Below, one piece after another: positions 1 through 8,306 of a stretch of 16,385 nucleotides of DNA (position 1 is its first letter; each line of letters opens with the position of its first letter). The notes under the pieces are model-generated. The model did not search any database, was not told the origin of the DNA, and worked only from the letters and a program-made list of their open reading frames with translations. Where the stretch lies: contig NZ_GG700758.1 in assembly GCF_000160855.1 (NCBI RefSeq), positions 1-16,385 of the forward strand, read 5' to 3'. Source of the stretch: Lactobacillus helveticus DSM 20075 = CGMCC 1.1877. GTDB lineage: Bacteria; Bacillota; Bacilli; Lactobacillales; Lactobacillaceae. The position numbers and the translations under genes are program-made.

Positions 1-11
1 CGAAATAAGCA

Positions 12-57
12 AAGAAGCTAAGACTTTCATTCAGATGAATGATTATCTCAGCTTCTT
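12..57 (-). terminator. Nested hairpin terminator after recD2
   Basis: A 12-base arm (12-23) pairs with a matching arm (46-57). In the minus-strand transcript every pair forms, counting one G-U. Inside it sits a perfect six-pair hairpin (28-33 with 36-41). On the minus strand the tail is only moderately U-rich. On the plus strand the same hairpin has one A-C mismatch but runs into seven T residues. It therefore probably ends the recD2 operon and may also stop a convergent transcript entering from the left. The hairpin is seen directly; bidirectional use is inferred. Confidence 0.7.
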
Positions 58-59
58 TT

Positions 60-2411
60 TTATAGTTTAATATTTTCCATTCCAATCATTGGATCGATCT
101 CACCTGAATAAATTTTCTCAGGCGTTAAGATATAATCTTCTGGTTCTTGTTTTTGAGGCTTTGATTCAACTACCTCTTCTTTCGTGTTCTCATCAGCCTT
201 AACATCTTTAATACCCAATTGAGCACAGATTTTTTCTGCCAATCCAGTTTTTCGATCATTTCCTGGTGTATTAAAAGCTGCCGCAAAAGCTCGCGGATCT
301 CCTACTAAAACTAAATTTTTCTCAGCACGAGTAATAGCCGTATAAAGCAAGTTTCGTTTAAGCATCACATGATTTTGCATAGTCAAATTCAAAATTACTA
401 ACGGAAATTCCGAGCCCTGTGACTTATGAATAGTAATCGCATACGCCCTGGTCAGGTCTGTTAAATCTTTTTTGCCAAAACTTACTTCCCGACCGTCAAA
501 ATTAGCAACCATGCATTCCTTAGAATTATCTTCATCGATACTAATTATCTTACCGATTTGACCATTATAGATATCTTTCTCAGGATTATTTTGTAATTGT
601 AAAATTCGATCGCCAATCCGAAAGACTTCATTACGCACTTCTAAGAATTTACTTTTGGCTTTGAGTGGATTCATTATTTCTTGAATAACATCATTCAAAT
701 TATTTACCCCGCCGCTACCATGATACATTGCACTTAATACTTGTACATCGTCTTTATCGAAGCCACGTTTTAAAGCCAATTTTACAATTTGACCTACTGC
801 ATCCCCTACCAATTCAGGTCTACAGCTAATAAAGGAATAATTCTTAGTCTTTTTGAATAAAGCTTGTTGATCTTTGCCCTCATTTACATCATGAGCCAAT
901 GTAATAATCGTTGATTCATCACCTTGTCGGTGAATCTGCTTTAATACCGTAGTAGGAAAAGCATGTGACTTAATTAAATCGCTAAATACATTTCCGGCAC
1001 CAACAGAAGGCAACTGATCCTTATCCCCCACAAACACAATGTGTCGAGTTTGATTGATACTAGAGAGAAGCTGCTTAAATAGGAACATGTCAACCATCGA
1101 CATCTCATCAATGATTAAGATTTCACCATTGAGTTCATTCAAATCCTCAGCATTTGCGTCTCCAATCCCCAATCCTAAAAGACGGTGGATGGTTTTGGCA
1201 CTAATGCCAGTTATCTCACCAATTCTCTTTGCAGCTCTACCTGTTGGCGCCGCTAATAAAAATGGTGGATCTTCACTATATAGCGATGAAGCTGGGATTT
1301 CTGCTAATTTCCTTAATGCCAGTAATATTCCATTAATAATCGTAGTTTTTCCTGTACCAGGACCACCCGTCAAAATTGAAATAGGATTGTTCAAAGCATT
1401 TTTAATTGCTAATTTCTGTGTATCATCGTATTCAATCTTTAACTCTTGTTCCGCATCTTTAATGGCTTCTTCAATTTTTTTGTCGCTATACTGCTCATCT
1501 TCTTGCATTTTTCGGCTCTCTACCAAGCTTTTCATAGATCGAGCAATATCTACTTCTGTTTGATAAATATTTTGCAAAAAGGCATTTTCACCATCAACTA
1601 CTATTTTTCCTTTTTTCTGTAAAGAATTTACACAAATAGCAATCGGATCAAACTCTGAAATTTGTAATAAATCTTTGGCAGCAGTTAACAGATCGGATAG
1701 TGAGACATATGTATCTCCCTCACCGCTTAAAGCATCCAAAAGAATCTGATAAATGGCACCATTTATTCTTCGTGGATCATCATTTTTAATATCTAATTGT
1801 TTGCCCAAGGTATCTGCAGTCTTAAAGCCATAACCTGTAACTTCATTAATAGCAGCATATGGATCCTCTTTTAATTTATCTAAAGCTGCGCCATGATAAC
1901 ATTGATAAAGTCTAGCGGCTACTTGTTTCCTGATCCCATATTGTGCCAATTTTAAAACAATTTCGGAATAAGAATCCATAGAATTAAGGCCTGACAATAA
2001 ACTATCTTTTTGTTTTTTGGTTAAAGATAAGGTGTCGATTTTGGCAGGATTTTCTTTTAAAATGTCTAAAGCATTTAATCCTAATTCTTCAATAATGGTA
2101 CCTGCCGTTTTTTTACCAATACCTGGAAATTTATTAGAACTTAAATAATTAGTAAGTGAAACTTCTTCATGAGGCATGATCGGTTTATAACTATTAGCAC
2201 GAAATTGCAAACCAAATTTTTCATGCATAATCAGTTTGCCATCAAAATGATAGCTACTTCCAATTTGCACGTCACCAAAATTTCCTGTTACCTTAATTTC
2301 GCTACGTGAATAATTTTCGAGTGAACCAATGATTTCAACATCGAGGATTTTGTATAAATCTTTATCGTTTTCAAAAACAATCCCGTTAATTTTACCGGTG
2401 AATTCACTCAT
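60..2411 (-). CDS. recD2: RecD2-type ATP-dependent DNA helicase
   Basis: A superfamily 1B 5'-3' DNA helicase of the RecD2 (YrrC) kind, found in bacteria without RecBC and linked to DNA repair and replication-fork maintenance. The 783 residues match the family's usual length. An OB-like start is followed by a helix-hairpin-helix (FPGIGKKTAG, about 95-104). The motor has a Q-motif glutamine (Q332), Walker A GGPGTGKT (349-356), motif Ia APTGRAAKR (388-396), Walker B IDEMSM (434-439), motif III GDKDQLPS (462-469), QIHRQ (492-496) and the UvrD-like C-terminal motifs ITIHKSQGSEF (659-669) and LLYTAITRAEK (688-698). The last 50 or so residues are charged and low in complexity. The ATG overlaps the stop of the TPR gene by one base (TAATG), which points to translational coupling. 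It is the last gene of its operon. Confidence 0.96.
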   Translation of the reverse strand: MSEFTGKINGIVFENDKDLYKILDVEIIGSLENYSRSEIKVTGNFGDVQIGSSYHFDGKLIMHEKFGLQFRANSYKPIMPHEEVSLTNYLSSNKFPGIGKKTAGTIIEELGLNALDILKENPAKIDTLSLTKKQKDSLLSGLNSMDSYSEIVLKLAQYGIRKQVAARLYQCYHGAALDKLKEDPYAAINEVTGYGFKTADTLGKQLDIKNDDPRRINGAIYQILLDALSGEGDTYVSLSDLLTAAKDLLQISEFDPIAICVNSLQKKGKIVVDGENAFLQNIYQTEVDIARSMKSLVESRKMQEDEQYSDKKIEEAIKDAEQELKIEYDDTQKLAIKNALNNPISILTGGPGTGKTTIINGILLALRKLAEIPASSLYSEDPPFLLAAPTGRAAKRIGEITGISAKTIHRLLGLGIGDANAEDLNELNGEILIIDEMSMVDMFLFKQLLSSINQTRHIVFVGDKDQLPSVGAGNVFSDLIKSHAFPTTVLKQIHRQGDESTIITLAHDVNEGKDQQALFKKTKNYSFISCRPELVGDAVGQIVKLALKRGFDKDDVQVLSAMYHGSGGVNNLNDVIQEIMNPLKAKSKFLEVRNEVFRIGDRILQLQNNPEKDIYNGQIGKIISIDEDNSKECMVANFDGREVSFGKKDLTDLTRAYAITIHKSQGSEFPLVILNLTMQNHVMLKRNLLYTAITRAEKNLVLVGDPRAFAAAFNTPGNDRKTGLAEKICAQLGIKDVKADENTKEEVVESKPQKQEPEDYILTPEKIYSGEIDPMIGMENIKL

Positions 2412-3055
2412 TACTTTTTCTTTTCCTTATCATTTAGCATTTTCATAATCGAAGCATACTGATCCATTGCTCGCTTATAATATTTTTCATCCATTGCTTT
2501 TGCTTTGGCAAAATATGATTCTGCTTTATTTCGATCTTTTTCCATAGTTGAAACACCAAGCAAGAAATAAATTTTTGCTGTGCGTTTATCTACAGGAATA
2601 GCAAGATAAGACTGTTGTGCCTGATCATTCTCTCCCAAGCTCAACCAAATATCGCCTAATAATTCCTGCACCTTTTCATCGATTTTCTTAATAGTTAATG
2701 CATAAGCAAGTGCCTTTTGACTTTGACCCAATTTTAGATAAGTTAGGGCTTTTTGATATAATGTCAAATCGTCATTAGGAATCTGATCTAATAATGCCAA
2801 GGCTTTATCAAAATCGCCCTGCATATAATAGCTAACAGCTAAATTATAATTCAATTCTTGGGGCTTTTTAACTAAGTGTTGCGCCTGCTCTAATAATTGC
2901 TGTGCTTGATCTACACTGCCTTGCTCAAGTAAATACGTTGACAGTTGCAAATAATTTTCAATATTTTGTGGTTTTTGGTCAATCTTTTGAACTAATAAAT
3001 GAATCGCTTCATTTACCTTGCCATTATCATAAAGTTGTGCAATCTTTTTATCCAT
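2411..3055 (-). CDS. Tetratricopeptide (TPR) repeat protein
   Basis: A 214-residue cytoplasmic protein made almost wholly of TPR helix pairs. Repeat-like units sit at about 1-28, 34-63, 69-94, 98-124, 131-155 and 162-190, with typical small and aromatic positions such as YNLAVSYYMQGDFDKALALL. There is no signal peptide or membrane segment. TPR proteins act as scaffolds for protein contacts, and no partner can be read from the sequence. The frame stays open up to 3109, but I chose the ATG at 3055. It overlaps the phosphatase stop by one base (TAATG), and the upstream extension would lie entirely inside the phosphatase gene. The stop also overlaps the recD2 start, so the three genes are probably translated together. 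The TPR call is firm; the function is unknown. Confidence 0.9.
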   Translation of the reverse strand: MDKKIAQLYDNGKVNEAIHLLVQKIDQKPQNIENYLQLSTYLLEQGSVDQAQQLLEQAQHLVKKPQELNYNLAVSYYMQGDFDKALALLDQIPNDDLTLYQKALTYLKLGQSQKALAYALTIKKIDEKVQELLGDIWLSLGENDQAQQSYLAIPVDKRTAKIYFLLGVSTMEKDRNKAESYFAKAKAMDEKYYKRAMDQYASIMKMLNDKEKKK

Positions 3056-3714
3056 TAAAGTGAATCCGTCTTTGATAACTTTCTCCCTAAATAACTGGTT
3101 TCGTTCCAAACAACTAGTTTAAAGGTTTTACCATCATCTAACGTTTCAAGGACCGTTAAACTGGTATTGCTTAAACCGCCATTTTTCCAAAGATCTTTTA
3201 AAGGATAACCCAATAAGCCACCCGTAATTGCCGATAAAGCTGCTCCGTGACTTACTACTAATACCTTATCATCATCATCTGGAAATCTTTTGGCCATTTC
3301 TTGAGCAAAAGATTTGCCACGAGCAATGACGTGTTCGTAATCTTCACCATGTAATTCAGTTGGATCATACTTATCAGGATGATTCCAGAAATTATCCATT
3401 TGCTCAGGGAATTTCTTCTCTGCTTCCGCAAACTTCATTCCTTCCATATCACCCAAATTAAATTCACGTAATCGTTCATCAATTACTACTGGCAAATTGG
3501 CATTCATAGCATTATCAATACCTTGAGCAGTATTAAATGCTCGATCCAACGGACTAGCAAAAATACCTCTGAATCTAGTTCCTTTTAAATGTTCACCTAA
3601 TTTTTTTATGTCTTTCAAGCTTTGTGGCAAAAGTGGTGAATCACCATGTCCACCTTGAAAACGACTAGCTAAATTCCATTCAGTTTTACCGTGACGAACA
3701 AAATAAATCTGCAT
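3055..3714 (-). CDS. Histidine phosphatase family protein (phosphoglycerate mutase-like)
   Basis: A member of the histidine phosphatase superfamily (219 residues), which transfers phosphate through a phosphohistidine. The N-terminal signature VRHGKTEWN carries R7 and the nucleophile H8. Further active-site residues are R58 in ASPLDR, E84 in LREFNLGDMEG and H156 in VVSHGAAL. The length and the REFNLGDMEG block suit the broad-specificity GpmB/CobC/PhoE-like phosphatases more than the glycolytic mutase GpmA. The substrate cannot be told. The ATG at 3714 follows a GGGGGAT ribosome binding site at good spacing. It is the first gene of a three-gene operon with the TPR protein and recD2, separated from mnmA by a terminator. 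I found no strong -35/-10 pair in the short upstream gap. Confidence 0.92.
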   Translation of the reverse strand: MQIYFVRHGKTEWNLASRFQGGHGDSPLLPQSLKDIKKLGEHLKGTRFRGIFASPLDRAFNTAQGIDNAMNANLPVVIDERLREFNLGDMEGMKFAEAEKKFPEQMDNFWNHPDKYDPTELHGEDYEHVIARGKSFAQEMAKRFPDDDDKVLVVSHGAALSAITGGLLGYPLKDLWKNGGLSNTSLTVLETLDDGKTFKLVVWNETSYLGRKLSKTDSL

Positions 3715-3758
3715 TTTTATCCCCCAAACATGTTTAATCGATATAACTAGTTTAGCAC

Positions 3759-3796
3759 AAAAAAAAGGGCGTTCGAAAATTCGAATGTCCTTTTTT
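3759..3796 (-). terminator. Intrinsic terminator after mnmA
   Basis: Two 16-base arms (3761-3776 and 3781-3796) with a four-base loop form a hairpin flanked by A and T runs, just past the mnmA stop. In the minus-strand transcript the stem has two A-C mismatches and is followed by eight U residues. On the plus strand both mismatched positions become G-U pairs. It separates the mnmA unit from the phosphatase-TPR-recD2 operon. Confidence 0.85.
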
Positions 3797-3806
3797 AAAA
3801 TTCATT

Positions 3807-4937
<1,131 letters not shown>

Positions 4938-4941
4938 TCAA

Positions 4942-5283
4942 TCAATCCTTTACCTCAAGCAATATTTTGCGCTCTTCGAGATCTTTTAAAATATAATTCA
5001 AAAGTTCAACAGTAGCTGCTAATTGCTTGTTTTTAAAAATATTAACCTTTTGCAAACCATTGCGATCAGTAACAACCATTGTTAAATGAGATAAGTCCTT
5101 GTTAATTGTCATCTTTAACTTAGTTGGTGCATTGTAAGGTGAATCATTATATAAAGGATGTTCATAATTGAAATTACCTTTAGCAGTCTTCACAAAACCT
5201 GCATCAATTAAAGCATAGAGTTTCAAATCTGGACTTACAGTAAACTTACGTTTATCACCATTAATCACAACTATATTTGCCAT
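4942..5283 (-). CDS. DUF1831 family protein
   Basis: A 113-residue soluble protein that I recognise as the DUF1831 family of lactobacilli. It has no assigned biochemical function. It begins MANIVVINGDKRKF and contains a stretch of likely beta strands (KLKMTINKDLSHLTMVVTDR, 55-74). A C-terminal helix rich in Leu, Glu and Lys follows (88-112). There are no cysteines and no membrane segment. The frame extends 12 bases to a GTG, but the ATG at 5283 has GAGGA at good spacing and the GTG has none. It lies between the cysteine desulfurase (47 bases) and mnmA (7 bases), so a role in sulfur transfer for tRNA thiolation is a reasonable inference from position. It cannot be a persulfide carrier, because no cysteine is present. 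Confidence 0.85.
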   Translation of the reverse strand: MANIVVINGDKRKFTVSPDLKLYALIDAGFVKTAKGNFNYEHPLYNDSPYNAPTKLKMTINKDLSHLTMVVTDRNGLQKVNIFKNKQLAATVELLNYILKDLEERKILLEVKD

Positions 5284-5293
5284 ATTTTTCCTC

Positions 5294-5330
5294 ACTTATT
5301 TATAATAAGTTACCTTCTTTTTAAAAGCAA
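5294..5330 (-). promoter_or_regulatory. Candidate promoter and inverted repeat upstream of DUF1831-mnmA
   Basis: In the 47-base gap after the desulfurase, the minus strand reads TTGCTT (5325-5330), 17 bases, then TATTAT (5302-5307, five of six matches to TATAAT). This could give the DUF1831-mnmA pair its own weak sigma-A promoter. The -10 lies inside a perfect inverted repeat, ACTTATT-3-AATAAGT (5294-5310), just ahead of the ribosome binding site. The repeat could be an operator or mere AT-rich chance. The -35 is poor (three of six) and the leader would be very short. Confidence 0.3.
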
Positions 5331-6488
5331 CTATTTTCTTTTAGATTGAATTCTTTGAACGATTTTTACCAAGTTTTTAGCAAAAGATGCTACTTCTTCA
5401 TCTGTATTATAGCGTCCAAATGAAATACGAATAGATTCATTAATCCGAGGAGAATCTGCACCAAAGCATGCAATCAATACATGTGAAGGTTCAAGTGAAC
5501 CAGCAGTACATGCAGAGCCACCTGATACAGCATAACCATTTAAATCTAAATTAGTTTGCAATGAAATGGTAGAAGCTCCCTTGAACCATAGATTCAAAAC
5601 ATGGTGAGAATATCCAGAACCATGACCACCATTAATTTTATAATCTATCTTATTTTGATCAAGTTCATTCAAAATTAGATCTTGAAAATGAGCATATTTT
5701 GCTTGAAGATCATCATGACCAATATTGGTCAATTCTTTAACTGCTTCGCCAAAACCGGCAATACCTGGTACATTTTCAGTTCCAGCGCGACGTTTAGTTT
5801 CTTGTTCGCCACCTAAAACTAAATTTGGCAAATCAATGTCAGAATTTTCATACAAAAATCCTAAAAACTTTGGTCCATTAATTTTATGTGCAGACACTGA
5901 CAAAAGATCAATATTCATAGATTTGACATCAATGTCAACGGTTCCCATGCCTTGAACATTGTCAACATGGAAATATGCATTGCTGTCTTTGACCATTTCA
6001 CCAATTTCTTTAAGTGGCATAATAGAGCCTACTTCGTTATTAACAGCCATAATAGATACTAAAATCGTATCTGGCGTTAATTCTTTTTTCAATTCATCTA
6101 AAGAAATATGCCCAGTCTCGTCAACATTTAAATAGACAACGTTGTAGCCTTCAGCTTCTAATCGCTTCATAGGATTTAAGACTGAAGGGTGTTCAATTTG
6201 CGTAGTAATAATTTTTTTACCAATGTTTTTTCGACTGTATGCTGTTCCAAAAATAGCAGTATTATTGCTCTCTGAACCGCCAGAAGTAAAAATAATTTCA
6301 TTGTCTTTGGCATTAATACTTGCCGCAATTTGATGACGGGCTCGATCAATTACATTTCTTGCTCGACGTCCCAACTCATAAGTACTTGATGCATTACCAA
6401 AATCATTTTTCATTTCATCAGTAATTACATCAATTACTTTAGGTGACATTGGTGTAGTCGCAGCGTTATCCAAATAAATTTCACGCAC
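5331..6488 (-). CDS. iscS: Cysteine desulfurase (IscS/NifS/YrvO family)
   Basis: A PLP enzyme that takes sulfur from L-cysteine to give alanine and an enzyme persulfide. At 385 residues it is full length. It opens with YLDNAATTP (5-13). Visible active-site residues are H100 (IEHPSV), D176 and Q179 in HVDNVQG, the PLP lysine K202 in SAHKINGPK and the persulfide cysteine C327 in GSACTAGSLEP. The short active-site loop is of the class I (IscS/NifS) kind. No iscU-like scaffold or other Fe-S assembly gene is in the window, while mnmA lies two genes on. This resembles the dedicated YrvO-MnmA pair of Bacillus, so tRNA thiolation is the likeliest use, though Fe-S supply is not excluded. Translation starts at GTG, one base after the mtnN stop, with only a weak ribosome binding site, so it probably depends on coupling. 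Confidence 0.94.
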   Translation of the reverse strand: MREIYLDNAATTPMSPKVIDVITDEMKNDFGNASSTYELGRRARNVIDRARHQIAASINAKDNEIIFTSGGSESNNTAIFGTAYSRKNIGKKIITTQIEHPSVLNPMKRLEAEGYNVVYLNVDETGHISLDELKKELTPDTILVSIMAVNNEVGSIMPLKEIGEMVKDSNAYFHVDNVQGMGTVDIDVKSMNIDLLSVSAHKINGPKFLGFLYENSDIDLPNLVLGGEQETKRRAGTENVPGIAGFGEAVKELTNIGHDDLQAKYAHFQDLILNELDQNKIDYKINGGHGSGYSHHVLNLWFKGASTISLQTNLDLNGYAVSGGSACTAGSLEPSHVLIACFGADSPRINESIRISFGRYNTDEEVASFAKNLVKIVQRIQSKRK

Positions 6489-6489
6489 T

Positions 6490-7185
6490 TTAATTCATCT
6501 TTTCTACGTAATCACTAATTAATTTAGCAGCCTCAGCGCCAACCTTCTTGACAAAAACGTCAAAATCTTCATTTGCACTGCCATCGCCATTATCGGAGAT
6601 TGCTCTCATTGCAACTAATGGCTTATTAAAGGCATGAGCAACTTGAGCAAAGGCAGCACCTTCCATTTCACAAGCTAATGCGTCAGGGAAGTTTTCTTTT
6701 ATTTCGTCCTTTTGTTTAGTTGAAGCTACAAATGAATCTCCAGTAACTACTAAACCTTCGCTAAAGGCAACATTTTGCTTTTTAAGATATTCCGCAAATG
6801 CAGCTCTTTCTGGTGAATCAAGGACAAATTGAGCCGGTTGTTGTGGAATTTGACCTTCAACATAATCACCTGCAGCAGTATTATGAGCATCATAATACAT
6901 GAATGCATTAGGTAAAACTAAATCTTCTTGATGAATATCCTTAGCTAAAGCACCAGCAGACCCAGTCATAAAGATCACATCAATATCAACGTTACTTAAT
7001 AAACTAGCTAGGTTCATAGCAGCTTGAACTTTGCCGATACCACTTAAACCTAAATATACATCATTTCCATTAACAGAAAAATGTTCGAATTCAGTTGATC
7101 CGAACATTTCTTTCTTTTCTGCTTGGAAATGATTACGATAAAATTCAGCTTCTTCAGCCATTGGAACAATAATCGCAATCTTCAT
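6490..7185 (-). CDS. mtnN: 5'-methylthioadenosine/S-adenosylhomocysteine nucleosidase
   Basis: Cleaves adenine from methylthioadenosine and S-adenosylhomocysteine. This clears inhibitory products of SAM use, and the S-ribosylhomocysteine formed is the substrate of LuxS for AI-2. The 231 residues match MtnN/Pfs. Visible residues are E12 (PMAEEAE), the phosphorylase-family block MTGSAGAL (73-80), TGDSFV (148-153), CEMEGAAFA (172-180) with the ribose-binding E175, and the catalytic D198 in RAISDNGDG. The ATG at 7185 has GCGAGGA at proper spacing. It follows a small membrane-protein gene by 17 bases and precedes the desulfurase by one. Both neighbours' enzymes touch sulfur amino-acid metabolism, but no shared substrate is evident. 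Confidence 0.96.
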   Translation of the reverse strand: MKIAIIVPMAEEAEFYRNHFQAEKKEMFGSTEFEHFSVNGNDVYLGLSGIGKVQAAMNLASLLSNVDIDVIFMTGSAGALAKDIHQEDLVLPNAFMYYDAHNTAAGDYVEGQIPQQPAQFVLDSPERAAFAEYLKKQNVAFSEGLVVTGDSFVASTKQKDEIKENFPDALACEMEGAAFAQVAHAFNKPLVAMRAISDNGDGSANEDFDVFVKKVGAEAAKLISDYVEKMN

Positions 7186-7202
7186 AAATTTCCTCGCTTA
7201 AA

Positions 7203-7511
7203 TTATAAATGAAACAGTGCTAAAAGCACTAATATAATTAGAACAAACACTATCAGAATAGCACTATTCAATCTTTTTTTCAGTTTTAAAGACTTCTGCT
7301 CTTTTAACTGTTCTTTGTCGATTGACTGCTGTGCCTGATAAAACTCCTGACCATCACCTTCTAAAGGACGTCTTCTTTCAGAAGCATCCCTTTGAAAGTC
7401 AGGATTAACATTAACTTCTTCTGTTGCATTATTATCATTAAAAGCAGATTTGACTTTATTCAATAAACTCTTTTTCTGTCTTTTACGATAATCAGAACGT
7501 TTTGCTGTCAT
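7203..7511 (-). CDS. Small tail-anchored membrane protein of unknown function
   Basis: I do not recognise a family. The 102-residue protein has a strongly basic start (KRSDYRKRQKKS, 4-15) and a polar, probably disordered middle with an RRR cluster (46-48). A charged helix follows (about 61-80, ending KLKLKKR-like). A single hydrophobic segment (about 82-101) sits at the very C-terminus and leaves only one or two residues outside. This is the layout of a tail-anchored protein with its soluble part in the cytoplasm. There is no signal peptide, cysteine or enzymatic motif. The ATG lies two bases after the Nudix stop and has only a weak ribosome binding site inside the Nudix gene, so coupling is likely. 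Its position before mtnN gives no clear role. The gene is real by its tight fit in the operon. Confidence 0.8.
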   Translation of the reverse strand: MTAKRSDYRKRQKKSLLNKVKSAFNDNNATEEVNVNPDFQRDASERRRPLEGDGQEFYQAQQSIDKEQLKEQKSLKLKKRLNSAILIVFVLIILVLLALFHL

Positions 7512-7513
7512 GA

Positions 7514-8083
7514 TTATTTATTACTTTCAGCTTGGGCATTACGCAATAACATATTTTCCCAAACAGAAATTGCATAAACTGTCTTTGCATCAACAATTTT
7601 GCCTTCAGCTAATAAATTCTTCAACTTATCCAAACTATACCAATCAGAAGTCAAAAATTCATCTGCATCTAAAGAACGCTTATCAGTCAATTTAATTAAC
7701 GTATCACAGTAGAACAGATGCATCTTTTCGTCACAAAAGCCTGGTGTAGAATAAAATTCGCTAACTTTTTCCCAATATTCTGCTCTATAGCCGCCCTCTT
7801 CATTCAATTCACGCTTCATTGCGTCAAGTGGGCTGGCATCAGTTGGATCGACAATTCCAGCAGGAATTTCTAAGGTTACCTGTTTAATTGCTTCACGCCA
7901 TTGTTTTACCAAAAGCATTTCTTGTTGATCATTAATTGCAATTACACAAGATGCTGGACGGTGCTTAACTATTTCTCTAGTTGCAGTTTCGCCGTTGGGT
8001 AATTTGATTGTTCGAACAGATAAATCTAAGATTCGACCTTGAAAAATCTGTTGCGATGAGATTTCTGTTTCTTTTAAATCCAC
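7514..8083 (-). CDS. Nudix hydrolase, ADP-ribose pyrophosphatase-like
   Basis: A 189-residue Nudix hydrolase resembling NudF-type ADP-ribose pyrophosphatases, which split nucleoside diphosphate sugars into phosphorylated parts. The N-terminal beta region (FQGRILDLSVRTIKLPNG) and the VKQWREA block are typical of that branch. The Nudix box spans G76 to Y99. Its metal-binding core RELNEEGGY (91-99) is intact, but the front half is one residue longer than the standard spacing and has Asp where Glu is usual. The start is GTG at 8083, with AAGGAGG ten bases upstream. A nearer-looking ATG upstream is in another frame. It lies 19 bases after the cold-shock-like gene and two before the membrane-protein gene. 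Substrate is uncertain. Confidence 0.9.
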   Translation of the reverse strand: MDLKETEISSQQIFQGRILDLSVRTIKLPNGETATREIVKHRPASCVIAINDQQEMLLVKQWREAIKQVTLEIPAGIVDPTDASPLDAMKRELNEEGGYRAEYWEKVSEFYSTPGFCDEKMHLFYCDTLIKLTDKRSLDADEFLTSDWYSLDKLKNLLAEGKIVDAKTVYAISVWENMLLRNAQAESNK

Positions 8084-8102
8084 TAAGTCTCATCCTCCTT
8101 TT

Positions 8103-8306
8103 TTAGGCTAAATATACATTAACACATTGTAGGCCGTTTTTCCCTTGAGCCAATTGATATTGTACTCGGTCGCCTACTCGTAATGATTTATAGCCCTCTT
8201 CTTTAATAGCTTTATAGAAAACAAAGTATGATTTATGATTTCGATCATCTTCGATAAAACCATAGCTGCTTCCTTCATCAAATTGTTTAACAGTACCTAA
8301 ACGCAT
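8103..8306 (-). CDS. Diverged cold-shock-domain protein
   Basis: A 67-residue single OB-fold protein with the outline of the cold-shock family: GTVKQF at 4-9, YGFIED (15-20) in place of RNP1, YFVFYKAI (27-34) in place of RNP2, and a closing strand DRVQYQLAQGKNGLQCVNV. It is clearly diverged. The usual GTVKWFN has Gln for Trp, KGFGFI has become SSYGFI, and FVHFSAI has become FVFYKAI. It may bind RNA differently from classical Csp proteins or do something else. Its ATG overlaps the ileS stop by one base (TAATG), so it is translated together with isoleucyl-tRNA synthetase and controlled by the same T-box. There is no promoter or cold-shock leader of its own. Confidence 0.85.
   Translation of the reverse strand: MRLGTVKQFDEGSSYGFIEDDRNHKSYFVFYKAIKEEGYKSLRVGDRVQYQLAQGKNGLQCVNVYLA

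Noticed and set aside
1054..1563. Plus-strand open frame of 169 codons inside recD2
   Set aside because: It is antisense to the conserved helicase motor motifs, has no ribosome binding site of note and its product looks like no protein family. It is a shadow of the real gene.
3056..3109. Longer TPR protein start at 3109
   Set aside because: This extension lies wholly within the phosphatase gene, and the TAATG overlap at 3055 gives a more natural start.
3726..3735. AAACATGTTT palindrome upstream of the phosphatase gene
   Set aside because: Ten bases in AT-rich DNA is easily chance, and no promoter elements are placed around it convincingly.
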